Shown: positions 19,699 through 30,990, counted from the first letter of the stretch. The stretch: 64,000 bases of DNA from Leuctra nigra (GCA_934045905.1 OW203767.1:21331073-21395072), one strand, 5' to 3'. The notes: a model not told the origin generated them from the sequence alone. Program-made: numbers and translations.

Positions 19699-22600
19699 CT
19701 GCATAACACCATCCAGAATCAATATCAATAATCATTAGAAATACACATTTTAAACTAGTGATTGAGTCCTCAATACTAAACTGAGGAGTTACGGAGTTGT
19801 TCTGTAACTATTTCTCAGACTAATCATAATCGAATTCACAGAAAGTGCGATGGTGGGATAACAGATTCGCAATTCGGATTCAGGAATGACCTTGGCACAA
19901 GATGGCCAAGATAGGCCATTGTATGGGCCATTGTATGCAATGCGCCATTGTATGGCGTTGTCAATATATGAAAATGGATGTTTTATTTTCTTGTTTCATT
20001 GATTATATGAGAAGCTTTCGACGAAGTCGTACACGTGAAATTGATGGTACCATTGGAAACTGGCCGGGGGTGTCTCTTACCCAAAGTCCCCCATAGTCCG
20101 AGTTCTCCGGAGATACGTCTCTCCACTACATATTATTATTATTATTCTGAGAGTTACAGTAAAGCTACAAGATTACATTAACAGTTCCAAATTTACCTTG
20201 ACATATCCAGCTGCTTTTTGCCCGTCGCTCGTGAGTCTGTAAATCCAGTCAATCAGGAGCCAAGGGTGAATAGTTCGTCGGACGATCAAGTCAGTAGTTC
20301 TTGTTAATATTGTACTGTCTATGGTACAATGGGTCTGGGATTCAACACCTGTCAACATGACATAGACTCATCAGGACAGCGGAAAGATGATCTTGCAATT
20401 TGGAACTTTATGCTCTAATCTCACTACAATACGAGGTGTTATTGGCGACACCCGAATCATGGAAAGCCAGGAGTATACTTTACTCCCCACTCTTTCCTGA
20501 TGTACAGAGTTTAATATTATACCCTCAAGGATTATACCATGAGCCAGCCGTAGTGGACCACCCCCCCCCCCCCCCTCCCCCACCCTTCCGCTCCCGGAAG
20601 ATCTGAAAGTGGTTTTGGGTACCTTAAGGTACGCTCATTACTCTTTCACTTGTTTGACATCTGCCCTTTGGGGCAACACCCCCCCCCCCCCCCCCCAGGT
20701 GAATTTTAGGGTATTTTGCAACACGTTTGATTTTTTGTGGGGCAAGATAATTACAATCCGTTTGAATATTTGAATAAAGGATGGCATTTTCAATTTTATC
20801 CATATTTATTTGTAAGGGTAATATCTTAAATCAAAATTTGGGAAAGTTTGGAAATTGGGGTTAATTACCCAAAATTGTTTTGATGGAAATCAATCTCTTC
20901 GTAATAAAAAGTTTTTCATAAATATGACATCAAGATTGATAGGTATATTTTGTGTTTACAACCCATTTTATGGTAATTTTCGGGAGAAGTATGATTTTTT
21001 TGAGGGCGAAATGTAATTTTTTCTACAATATAAATAGGTATGACATTAGTATTTTTTGTGAAGTGAAACCGATATTTGAACATTTTACAACAATAAATGC
21101 TTTTAATGGGTTTGGAATAGAAATTTTGAAAAATGTATTTGAAATGTATTTATTTATTATTTTGTTTGGGAAGGGGGGAGGGGGGGGGGAAGGGGCAGAC
21201 TAACTAGTTTTTTAACACACAAAGGTGGTTAGTTAAGAAGGGAGAAATTACCCTTAGTGCGTTATATTGGACTATTATATTAACACAGGGAAGCTGTCTT
21301 GGCCCGTTTTGGGGTAAAGATAGTTTGGAAATAAAAAACAACAGCAAAATGAAGTTGAATTCATTTATTTTCGATGGACAGAAAGAGGGCAAGAAAGCCC
21401 AACAACCCTGGACACCGTTCCTGGACTTCATACTTCAATCATAATCTTACGTCAAACCAAGAAAAGTGAGCAAGAAATGAGGGGTTTTGGTAGGAACTTA
21501 CCAATCACAGATTCCTTCAACGCGTTCATAATAGATTGTCCGATGATCTTTGACACGTTCACTGGCCTTCCATTCGCTATCTGTAGAATAATAACTCATT
21601 ATTTTAAGGTTAATAAACCCGAAAGTCAATAGAGCCTATACCCCAATGTTGATTCTATGACGTGTAGTGATGGAATTTTGTGGAATTTAGTGGAATTTTG
21701 CACAGTGTAAAAAGTTAAAAACCAACTCAGCTTGATGCAGAATGTTTTTTTAATCTGTTGATTGGTTCAAGTTTTAAAAATAAATCATCTGATTTGGTCC
21801 GATCTATTTGAAATTTTGCTATGTGAGACCATTTATAAAAATTCAGCCAAATCCCCTAATTGGTTAAAATTTTCAAAAATATCTTATATTGGTCGAAATT
21901 TAAATTTTTATCAAAGGCCATTATCTCATATAAGATTACACGTTTTCAGCCCTATCGGTCAAGCATTACATTTTGTTGCCATTAAAGCTGACAAAAGGGT
22001 TTTTATCGAAAAGAACCGAAATAAAGACAATTAAATAATATAGTAGTAATATTTGATTGAGTGGGTATTGTTTGGTTGGAGATGTTGCACGTATCGGTGC
22101 TCGCTCATCAACGCTTTACATTGAACGTTTTCCTATTTATTAAATAAGGCTGCACACGCATGTTCAGAACTGTTTAACGAAAAATCAGATTAATAGGTAC
22201 CCAGCACTAATGGGTAGGTATTAAAATAAATCAATTGAAAAAATATCTTGAAAAAATCTTACCTGAATGAGATTATCTTCCAGGACACTTGCGTTCTCTG
22301 CTAATTTCTGAACATACGTCTGCATGATCTGTCTATTGAAAGCAGGAGCAATAAGTTTAAGATGATATTTCCAAGCATCACCCGACAACGCAACTGATCC
22401 GTTACCAAAGAACAATCGAATCGCTTTATCAACCATGGGACTCAGATCATGGACTCTTGGATTACCAAGCACTTTGCCTATTACTTCAGGATCACTCAAG
22501 AAGACGTACAACTTCGGTCCGAACCACACTCGAAACACATGTCCATACTTGTTAGTCAGTAATAGAACAGATTTGAAGTTTGTCAATCCATTGTTGGAGG

Positions 22601-22769
22601 CCCAGGTAAGGTTTCCGATGAACGGTAGCCATCTTGGTCCTGGCAGATTCTTTGCATGAATCCAGAGATGTCGATTAGTCCACCAATAGGTGATGTAGAG
22701 GATGATCAACACAGCCACTGCAACCAACATCTTGGACAACACTGACGGAGAGCAGCAGGGCAGTAACAC
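18886..22769 (-). CDS. Cytochrome P450, CYP4 clan (four exons)
   Basis: Exons 22769-22263, 21580-21502, 20348-20197 and 19698-18886 join in phase at GT-AG borders to 516 codons, a full length for this family. Microsomal P450s are heme monooxygenases fed by P450 reductase on the ER; clan 4 members act on fatty acids, hormones, hydrocarbons and xenobiotics. Seen: hydrophobic anchor at residues 14-30, LPGP hinge at 42-45, I-helix AGTETT at 313-318, ExxR at 371-374 (ETMR), PDRW at 426-429, and heme loop FSGGARTCVG at 443-452 with thiolate Cys450. Odd: the C-helix WxxxR is W133...Leu137 (codon CTT, one base from CGT). The I-helix lacks the classical EGHDTT of CYP4 proper, so I give the clan but no subfamily. 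A second start at M14 (22730) would also preserve the anchor. The substrate cannot be told. Confidence 0.95.
19699..20196 (-). other. P450 intron 3
   Basis: 498 bp. It contains three GCCATTGTATG direct repeats (about 19915-19955) and an (ATT)n microsatellite near 20131. No exon-like frame was seen. Confidence 0.8.
20197..20348 (-). CDS. P450 exon 3 (152 bp)
   Basis: Acceptor TGTTGACAG restores the phase of exon 2 exactly (G+GT). The exon reads VESQTHC, then HPWLLIDWIYRLTSDGQ and ends YVK at an AAG|GTAAAT donor. The HPWL-DWIYRLT block is characteristic of clan 4. Confidence 0.9.
20349..21501 (-). other. P450 intron 2
   Basis: 1,153 bp. It contains C15 (20561-20575), C18 (20679-20696) and a G-rich patch near 21170-21195. 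On the transcribed RNA strand the C tracts read as poly-G. Confidence 0.8.
21502..21580 (-). CDS. P450 exon 2 (79 bp)
   Basis: Acceptor TTATTCTACAG, donor GTGATTG|GTAAGT. It encodes IANGRPVNVSKIIGQS then IMNALKESVI, the D-helix region of clan 4 enzymes (GRPVNV, ESVIG). It ends one base into a Gly codon completed by exon 3. Confidence 0.92.
21581..22262 (-). other. P450 intron 1 with a family A repeat
   Basis: 682 bp. Positions 21750-22135 hold a diverged copy of the repeat seen at 42594-44077, ending GTGCTCGCTCATCAACGC at 22098. Confidence 0.75.
21750..22135 (+). mobile_element. Family A repeat fragment in intron 1
   Basis: Shares GATTGGTTCAAG, AATTCAGCCAAATCC and the end block CGGTGCTCGCTCATCAACGC with copies at 42594 and 48310. 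It is truncated at its left end and non-coding. Confidence 0.65.
22263..22769 (-). CDS. P450 exon 1
   Basis: Codons 1-169: start, membrane anchor, LPGP hinge, and C-helix ending in APAFNRQIMQ. The donor is ATTCAG|GTAAGA, phase 0. The frame would read only 13 residues into the intron before a stop. Confidence 0.93.
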
Positions 22770-22960
22770 ATTATCTCACTGCTATCTATAACAGGTCAAT
22801 GTCCCGACCAATTCATTGACTTCATTGCAATGTTACAAAACAGTGGAAAAAACAAGATCAAAACGATAAGTGATGTAATATTCATTTCTGTGTAAACCGC
22901 ATATTTTATAAATATTTCTTTGATGATATGATTTATTTCATTCAATGTTTACACTTACAC

Positions 22961-22970
22961 ATGACGTAGC
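22961..22970. promoter_or_regulatory. Candidate CncC/Maf (ARE) site upstream of the P450
   Basis: ATGACGTAGC fits the ATGACnnnGC core bound by CncC/Maf (Nrf2 family), which commonly induces detoxifying P450s. It lies 192 bp upstream of the start codon. A TATAAAA on the minus strand at about 22904-22910 could serve as the core promoter, and TATAGATA at about 22783-22792 is an alternative. Confidence 0.35.
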
Positions 22971-22999
22971 CGGTGACTCCGTGTGGTGCCCGATCTATG

Positions 23000-23335
23000 A
23001 CTCACAAAACAGCTGTAATAACAGTCAGCTGATCTTCAACCATCATCAACAGTTCGTTGTCAACAAGCGAGTCAAATCATACCTCTTTTCTATATTTCGT
23101 GCGTTTCTTTTCTTTTCGTAATTATGAATATTTTTATTGTGAATCGTTCACCATACCGAATGTATGTATACTGTTTTTATCAGTTTGAACTGGACCTATG
23201 CAGAGAGTCAGTGATCTAGAAGGTGTTGTTTAGTGTTCGAGGATGATACAACTGTAATATTATAGGTATGCATAGTGTATGGTTCAATGTGATCAGTGCA
23301 AACCATGTGATTTTATGAGTACAAGCAGTGTTGAA
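23000..23335. other. Region upstream of the P450
   Basis: Unique sequence with CAGCTG E-box words (23019, 23027). No second gene was found. Confidence 0.35.
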
Positions 23336-23344
23336 TCAGCCAAC

Positions 23345-23800
23345 CAGACATTTTTCTCGGGAGGGGCACTTGAATAGTTGGGGGTGGCATTTTTGGGGGT
23401 ACTTTTTTGATGTTGGAGGGGGGGGGGGGGAAGTTAATTTATGAATATGCTTGTAGTTGTACAAAAAGCCCCCGAGAAAATTTTTGATCAAGGTCATTCG
23501 TTTAGGTACAATTTTGAATCACAGTGTATAGCTATTTTGGGGAATTATAAATTGAAAAATATCCAAAAAATGGTCTAAGAGATTTAATAATAGGTAAATT
23601 TATTGAACTTATCAGGATATGCATGTCCGGGGCGCATAGCCCCGGAAAATTTTTGGAATTTTAACTCAATTCTAACCGTTTTGGAAGGTTTTTGACATGA
23701 TCCGTCTATTTTTACGTGTTTTTTCACATATTATTTTGAAGGTATTTTGAATAGGTATTTGTGCCGGGGGGGCCCCCCCGAGGTATGCCTGGATTCAACA
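23345..23800. mobile_element. Family C (poly-G) MITE copy
   Basis: G13 at 23418-23430, AGCCCCCGAGAAAATTTTTG, GGTACAATTTTGAATCACAG, the GGGGCGCATAGCCCCGG hairpin at 23628, and GGGGGGGCCCCCCC at 23765. It matches 7238-7617 and 61657-61870. Confidence 0.75.
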
Positions 23801-24335
23801 CTGAGTACAAGTGTGGTACAAGCCTATGTCGAGTGATTTGGAATGTTTGTGTCGTTGGGAAAGATGAGACAACTGGCAAGGTAAGACTGAAACAATGACA
23901 CTAAAAACCATCTATTTGAACTGATTTAATAATTTATATTAAAAAATCAACCCGTTCGTAAAACTAATACTTTAATCCGAAGGAATTATTAGTTATTGCT
24001 GCTTCAGATTTATACCCAATTGGTATTTCACCTGACAATTCGAGTTTAATATAATTGCATGCTGATTGCGATGTTTCGGGTAAACACAAGGCCTGTCATT
24101 AGGTTCAAAGTTGTCCTGAACGATTAGTTTTGAATTTAGCTTTCAAAACAGTGATTTGTTTAGGCCATTTCTTTCTATTACTTACAAACTCACACGACAC
24201 CCATAACAAATGCCGAGCATCCGAATAATGTCCGAATGAGGCCCCCGATACGTCATCGTTCTAGTAGTGTTGCGCAAGAACGTCTGCCAAATGTGCTACG
24301 ATTTGGATTTGGATTTATCACCAACAAGCATGTCA
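23801..24335. other. AT-rich stretch
   Basis: Nothing recognised. Confidence 0.5.
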
Positions 24336-24340
24336 GATTA

Positions 24341-24458
24341 AGGCTGCGTTTCACCAAGATTCCAAACCCGGGTTAGAGGCGGTAAACCTGGTTTAGAGGC
24401 CCCTAAACCAGGTTTACCGCCTCTAACCCGGGTTTAGAATCTTGGTGAAATGCAGCCT
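24341..24458. mobile_element. Near-perfect 118-bp palindrome (hairpin MITE)
   Basis: Two 59-bp arms with about three mismatches, from AGGCTGCGTTTCACCAAG to CTTGGTGAAATGCAGCCT, with no spacer. It is flanked by TTA/TAA, a possible target duplication. Confidence 0.85.
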
Positions 24459-24560
24459 AACACTCACAATAGCTCGGAATTATAGAACAAGGGCGCAAAT
24501 TAATATTTGTGTCAGTTTCCATTAAAAAATTACACTTCATAACAATTTTCATAGCGAAAT

Positions 24561-24580
24561 ATATATATATATATATATTT
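24561..24580. repeat. (AT)n microsatellite
   Basis: About ten AT units adjoining the SINE fragment. Confidence 0.9.
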
Positions 24581-24584
24581 TTGT

Positions 24585-24665
24585 CTGGGGCTTAATGTCG
24601 CACTGTTCTGCAGCGAGGCTAATGGCGACGGAAAAAGCGAAACGTCATAAGAAGGATAGGTACAA
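24585..24665 (-). mobile_element. SINE 3' end fragment
   Basis: CTGGGGCTTAATGTCGCAC and TGCAGCGAGGCTAATGGCG are the inverse of the tail of the SINE at 60097-60370. Confidence 0.75.
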
Positions 24666-24784
24666 AGGATGTCGTCTTCGTCGGTCTCGGATTATAGCAT
24701 TTATTACGAATGCACCTATCAACTTGCGATTTTCACTAATTAGTAAAGAAACTAATTCGTAGGAACAGCAATATAAATGTTCGT

Positions 24785-25075
24785 TGATTCAGCGCCCCAA
24801 GCCTGGGTCTTCAGGGCCCGGATTCACCCCCGGGGGCTCTAAAATAAAATCCCTTCTTTCCTTCATTAGATACACCAAATTATCAATAAATTATCAATTC
24901 CCCGAGGGACTAGCTTTGTGAATCTGGGGTTGGATTCACGAAAGGTAATATCTGCTAATACGTATTATCTTTTGATTTAATACCAAAAACACCATGATGA
25001 AAGATAATACCAAAGATGGTACGTAAGGAGATAATACTTTTTATGAATCTGGCCCCTGGGCCCTGGGATTCGTGT
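24785..25075. mobile_element. Short TIR element with GATTCAC ends
   Basis: GGATTCACGAAAGGTAATATC at 24932 is roughly inverted at 25028-25050 (GATAATACTTTTTATGAATC). GGGCCCGGATTCAC and GAATCTGGCCCCTGGGCCC lie further out. It is non-coding. Confidence 0.5.
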
Positions 25076-25351
25076 GATAAAACAAATCAATCAAGCCATA
25101 ACAAACAAAAATAAATAAATTTAGTTCGATATGGTCACTCTGACCTGACCCTTCAGCACTTGCGTAAATTCAAGTAGGTATTTAACAATAGTTATGTTGA
25201 TGGCAAATGTAATGAGATTACTCTGAAGTCCCATTCCCGAAAAAAGTGAAAAGTGAATATGAGAATGAAACTTAGAATATCTGCATCAAAAAGCCAATAG
25301 AATCTAAACCGGCTGGATTCTTATTGGCTGATAACAATTATGTGTGTATAC

Positions 25352-25824
25352 TACATGATGCTGGAGAGGATGTAGTGGGATTTCACATGGTGCTGGAGAG
25401 GGTGTAAGTGATGTCACATGGTGCTGGAGAGGGTGTAAGTGATGTCACATGGTGCTGGAGAGGGTGTTAGTAATGTGACATGGTGCTGGAGAGGGTGTTA
25501 GTAATGTGACATGGTGCTGGAGAGGGTGTTAGTAATGTGACATGGTGCTAGAGAGGGTGAAGTGCGATATCACATGGTGCTGGAGAGGGTGTAAGTGATA
25601 TCACATGGTGCTGGAGAGGGTGTAAGTGATGTCACATGGTGCTGGAGAGGGTGTAAGTGATGTCACATGGTGCTGGAGAGGGTGTAAGTGATGTCACATG
25701 GTGCTGGAGAGGGTGTAAGTGATGTCACATGGTGCTGGAGAGGGTGTACGTGATGTCACATGGTGCTGGAGAGGGTGTAAGTGATGTCACATGGTGCTGG
25801 AGAGGGTGTAAGTGTTGTCACATG
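25352..25824 (+). repeat. 31-bp minisatellite, about 15 copies
   Basis: The unit resembles GATGTCACATGGTGCTGG plus AGAGGGTGTAAGT. Variant units (GTGTTAGTAATGTGAC) cluster at about 25465-25550, showing block-wise amplification. There are no spacers, so it is not a CRISPR. Confidence 0.95.
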
Positions 25825-25825
25825 T

Positions 25826-25970
25826 GATGGCATCATCCGATGAAGTCTATGCTTACTCGTCATCTACCTCTAGTAGTTGCGAGCTCTGATTTCTTGATAA
25901 TAACAAGGATTGATTGTCGAGGAACCTGACCACTAGCCAATCCGTTTCGTTCAAATACCGTTTTATGATT
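25826..25970 (-). mobile_element. Family E repeat copy
   Basis: GATGGCATCATCCGATGAAG to GACCACTAGCCAATCCGTTTC is the inverse of copies at 39756 and 62045. The minisatellite abuts its terminus. Confidence 0.75.
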
Positions 25971-26525
25971 TGTTGGGTGTACCTAACTACAGCTCTTTTG
26001 ACTTCCGCCAACGTTGCGTATTTCTGCCACCCACTGTCTGTAATGTCTGTAATGTATAGCGGAAATGACGCCTAGGCACAGTGCCTATGCATTGTTTCCG
26101 ACTTCACCACTGATTTAGTTCATCAGTCCTCAGACGAAGCATTCAAGCTTCAATCACAACAAAGGTGAAAACTTATTTTACAGATGAGCTTTGAGCCTTT
26201 GACCAAATCAACTTCTGAAATCCATAATCACATATTTTAATGGAATTTGATTGACAACAATAAATATTTCTCCTAGTTTTTTAATTAAAAACAAATTATC
26301 AAGAACAATCGGGCTGATTAATTTCATTACACTACATTCACTTCTAATTCAATACGCCCAACATTGATTATCTTATAGTTTATCTGATTTAAGTTACGAC
26401 CTAGTCTGATAATTATATAGTGGAAAAACAGATAAAAATTAATTTTCTATCGAGAACTATAGAGTACGTTATTGAAAAAACCTGGCAGTAATTAACTGAG
26501 TCAAATCAGACCTGCCCAAGCTTGC
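25971..26525. other. Intergenic stretch
   Basis: Contains a GCCTAGGCACAGTGCCTATGC imperfect palindrome near 26080. No gene was seen. Confidence 0.45.
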
Positions 26526-26527
26526 CA

Positions 26528-26892
26528 GGAGAGTGCAAATAGGAGAGTGCAAATAGGAGAGTGCAAATAGGAGAGTGCAAATAGGAGAGTGCAAATAGGA
26601 GAGTGCCAATAGGAGAGTGCAAATAGGAGAGTGCGAATAGGAGAGTGCAAATAGGAGAGTGCAAATAGTAGAGTGCAAATAGGAAAGTGCAAATAGGAGA
26701 GTGCAAATAGGAGAATGCAAATAGGAGAGTGCAAATAGGAGAGTGCAAATAGGAGAGTGCAAATAGGAGAGTGCAAATAGGAGAGTGCAAATAGGAGAGT
26801 GCAAATAGGAGAGTGCAAATAGGAGAGTGCCAATAGTAGAGTGCAAATAGGAGAGTGCAAATAGGAGAGTGCAAATAGGAGAGTGCAAATAA
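26528..26892 (+). repeat. 14-bp minisatellite, about 26 copies
   Basis: The unit is GGAGAGTGCAAATA with few variants (GTGCCAATA, GTGCGAATA, ATGCAAATA). All three minus frames are open across it only because 14 is not a multiple of 3 and the unit lacks stops; the 119-145-codon frames are translations of the repeat. GTGCAAAT resembles a POU-domain octamer. Confidence 0.95.
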
Positions 26893-27350
26893 GGACCTTC
26901 TCATTAACAAATAAAACAGATAAAACATGTTTGAGGCATTCAAAAATTTTCAGAATAAAATTATTTTTTTATTTTTTACTGAAGAAGATGTCGTATAGAT
27001 TTGTGTAGTCCATTTACGTTCGTGACAAAACCATTTCAAAATTCATAATGATAAGAAACTGTGTATCGCATTGAAAAACAGTTTGGTCTCTTGTTGTTTA
27101 CTTTGTGACTTTTGACTAAGATTTCGTAACAAAATGTGTGTCAATTTTATACTTTTGCCACAAGAACATGGGTACTACAACTTCATATCGATAAGGAACT
27201 GCTCATTGTAATATAATTTGTAGTTCGGAAATATTTTATTATGACCTTCTATGCCATATTCAATATAAAATCATGAAAATACATACATTTAATAAATTAA
27301 CAAAACAGATATTCTAAGAATGTGATCACCAATTTACTCAACTATCTCAT
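26893..27350. other. AT-rich stretch
   Basis: Nothing recognised. Confidence 0.5.
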
Positions 27351-27355
27351 CTTGG

Positions 27356-27610
27356 TAGTTGCATACGGTGGTTGCTGTGGCAACATACCTCATTATTTTA
27401 CTTGGAGGCAGCCAATTTTTCAATAATTTTATCTATTTTAAATACCGTTGTGAAAGACAGATATTAAAAAGGACATAAATTGTGTTTAATAAAATAAGGA
27501 AATTAATTCGAGAAAGAAAATGATTACTCATTACTTATTTACTGAAAAAAGTATATGTCCCCCAGTTAGATTTTGGTCAGCTGTGACGTCAAATGAGATT
27601 GCCATATAGT
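27356..27610 (+). mobile_element. MITE-like family B copy
   Basis: GGTAGTTGCATACGGTGG, TGGCAACATACCTCA, an AT-rich core, then ATGTCCCCCAGTTAGATTTT and CAGCTGTGACGTCA. Same layout as 14941-15185. Confidence 0.75.
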
Positions 27611-27689
27611 TTTTTTTTTATCTCTAAATTATCTATCGTCAAATTATAAGAAGAATGAGAGTTATCTTATACTTTTACAACATTCCACC

Positions 27690-28030
27690 AAGCTCGATTT
27701 AAGCGCCTCCGTGTGGTAAAATCCTCAACCTACTCGAGACCACCAAACATCGATTATAGCGCCTCCAAGTGGTAGATTTCTGAAGCCTTCTTGACTTCAC
27801 CACGTCTTAATTTAAACTAAGTTTACCTTCTTAAAGCTCCCACTCCAGGGCGTCACCATGGTTGCTTCTGATTGATCGATATACTCCACAAGCCGAGTAG
27901 CTAGAGCCATTAATTTTTTGCAATTAATAAGTGAAACAGACTAATTAATATCGGTGGCGTTGTTCTTTGAGATGAAATCTGCGAACTCTGCCGAACGTTT
28001 CCGATGATTCCGGCAAACCTTTGTATTGTC
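27690..28030. promoter_or_regulatory. Unique patch with paired CTCF-like words
   Basis: AGCGCCTCCGTGTGGTA (about 27700) and AGCGCCTCCAAGTGGTA (about 27754) are near-identical and about 54 bp apart. Their reverse (CCAC...GGAGGCGCT) resembles CTCF-type insulator sites. The surrounding sequence is less AT-rich. Function is inference. Confidence 0.3.
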
Positions 28031-30990
28031 AGTTAATTAATGTTAGGTGAATTAATCACTGGGTTGTGATCATTCATAAAATGAGATCACTGATGGGGAA
28101 ATATTATTTTTTTGTTGAATTATGATTGAGATAAAAGATTACGGTTTTATTGAAAATTATATTTGGCAGCTGTAACTAATTGATTTTAGAGATTTTCAAC
28201 AGTGATATCAATAAACTATATAATTTGAACGACATGTGATGAATGTCTCTTTTTTCTAAATTAAGCACAATACATTTGTATTATGAGGGCATTGATTTTA
28301 AATTCCAATAACAATTAAAGGCATGCCTAAAAATAAGATACTTATACATTTCCTTTGCTAAGGAACTGATCATGTTATAGGTGAAGAATGTTGCAACCAA
28401 CATTTTGTCGAACATAAAAGAATTTACTCAGATCAATGTTCTTAATGAAGACCAATACATAATTATACAAATGTAAAACCTGCAACTGGACAACATAAAT
28501 TGAAGAATTAGGAATGAAAACATCAGATCAGAAACATTGTCGATTAAAAACTATCTCAAGAAAAATTTGATCCTTTTTAGGAAATTCAGAGTTTAAATTT
28601 CAGAAGATGTGGGTAGTTTTGTATACAATGAAACTCTGTCAAAATTATAGCAGAGACTTCTGCACATTTTGCGTACTGAATAGAAACTGAAGGGTTGACA
28701 TTGTTTTTATACTCCAGAGATTTTGTTACAAAGATATTCCAATTTCATTATACAATCGAATAATCTTAAATTTGCATATACATACCTATTGAGTGTAAAA
28801 TTGAATTATAAATACGAATTACACTTTGACAGAGATAAAATCATCACTATGGATTGTCAAACACTGTACTATACGTAACTACATGATTGTATCATAAATT
28901 TGATGATAAATAGAGTAAATGTTATGTTATTTACTACATTACAAAACTCAATCTAAAGTTTATGAACATTTTCGTCAACTGAGTTGTATGTACCACTCTT
29001 TAATGAACGTTTAAAACTTTATGCACACTTTACATCTCTGTAATATTTACTCTTATACTGTATTTCCAAGATTTATACAAGACGTAAAGGAAATATTAAG
29101 GGAGAAAACCACGCATCATTTGTTTTTATGTATATTAGCTACTTTGCTTTTCCTATCAAAAGAGAAAACTCTCGAAAGTTCGAAGCTTTACGATTATAGT
29201 AAATAAATGGAAATGTTGGTGATTTTTATTCATCACATGGCTGGAACGTCGTGGCATATTATTTACAGGTGGCAATTATTGCATTAAGAATGAGGTGAAC
29301 ATGGAATGGGTTTAATCTCCTACTTTACATGTGACTATCCAGGGAAATTGAACTTAACTTCAGGTTACATGAAAGGGGCGGTTGGTATTGACTTGGTAGA
29401 AACTTTATTACTGTGTTTTTTCAGCATTACTTAATAGCAAATAAAGTTAAATTATATGGCCCTATTCTAATTTAGACATCGTTCATAGAAGAATTAATTC
29501 GGAGGGTTTTTTGATTATGTATTTTTTTAACATGAGGGAGGCAAGCAAATGTTCTATAATTTGAAGAAAGTTGTGTAGAAACGTTAATCATATTGTTTTA
29601 TTAGAGAATTTACAGACATTCTAATAAACTAGGAAATCGTTCTTTGTAATGCAGAAGCGAGCCATTTCCGTGCTGGATTGATGATGTTATAATTTAATTT
29701 GCAAGTGATCAGGGGGTGGTCATATGTTGTTAACTATTTCAAAAAATGTTAAAATGCCCAAGTTCTTGACAGTACATAGAAAATTTGTAAAATATGATAC
29801 AATGTTACTCAATGATCAAGCAAAATTTTATTTATAATAGGACAAGGGGTAATTTCTAACTTACAACTAAAATACTTCGGTTTTAAATGAAATAATAGAA
29901 TATAATGGAAATAAAGAATTGACTAGAATGCAATGGAATAGAATAGAGAATATAGAACAGAAGGCACACTTGCAATAATACAAATAGGTTTAACTCTGAA
30001 TATTTTATCCTAATGGACACTGATCTTCTATGCAACCGGTTACATAAAATGAATTATCTTCGTTCGTTTGCAAATTACCACATTTGGTGATCTGTCTGTG
30101 TGACCTGAGCAGTTCTTTGACAACAAAATGCGACAAAAACAAGCACACAAAGTATCGTAAGAGTAGCATAACAACACTCCATTATTTATATTAAAACTGT
30201 TAATAGACTATAGTCTCTAGGGTCAATTACAGTGACCTGTACAACAAGTTTTCAAGATTATTATCCTTTCTTTCAAAGTTCCAGATACATTTGAGTTGAA
30301 GAAATGCTGTGTATGCGAGTTTATAATTTAACTCAGAACTTACAAACACAAGTGATATTTTTGCAAATTTGATTCTATTTTAATTTTCCTTTATCTTGCA
30401 TATTTCTATGTTCTGTATTTCATTTGGAACACAGAACGAAATCGTGGCATATGGACCGAAAATATCTTTCAATTATAGGTGGAACTGTCGAATGCTAGAA
30501 ATATTTTTTTAAATATTATAGTTTTAAATGAACTTCGAACATTTATTTTATCGTCTAAATTGGCAGAAAAGAATGACTTGTTCAACAGAAAACCCTAGTA
30601 TTAAGCAAATTGGTGGATTACTGTTACTAGATAAGCGAACGAACTCTTTTGGGTTAGATAGATCTCTGATGTTGTTTTAATCTTGTTTGTTGGTTGTTGG
30701 CGCGTACAAGTCACACCGTTTCTCTGATCTAGCTGAAAATTTGCAAGGCCACCACGACATATATTTTATAATATTTATAAATATCTCATTCAGATAAATG
30801 AAGAACTTGAGGAGCTATTGGAATTTTTAGCTTAATTCGAAAAATTATTTCAAACCAATACCAAAATTATTCGTAATTTTTACCAAGTTTTATCAACAAC
30901 TATTTCATAACCTTAAAGCTTATCAACTCATTCGAGATGAGTGTTCTACATTTAAACAACAATTTACCGAATATAATTTTATTTTCAAGG
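28031..30990. other. Three kilobases of AT-rich DNA without features
   Basis: Only chance frames were found. No repeat family from this window recurs here. Confidence 0.5.

Noticed and set aside
18661..19738. Plus-strand ORFs opposite the P450 3' exon and its flank
   Set aside because: They are antisense shadows of the P450 coding exon or chance frames next to it.
20371..20606. Gly-rich and Pro-rich frames in P450 intron 2
   Set aside because: They cross the C15 tract; the intron borders are well supported.
25352..25824. CRISPR-like direct repeats
   Set aside because: Units are contiguous with no unique spacers, and the DNA is eukaryotic: a minisatellite.
26469..26943. Three overlapping 119-145-codon minus-strand ORFs
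   Set aside because: They translate the stop-free 14-bp minisatellite in all frames; there is no non-repeat coding part.
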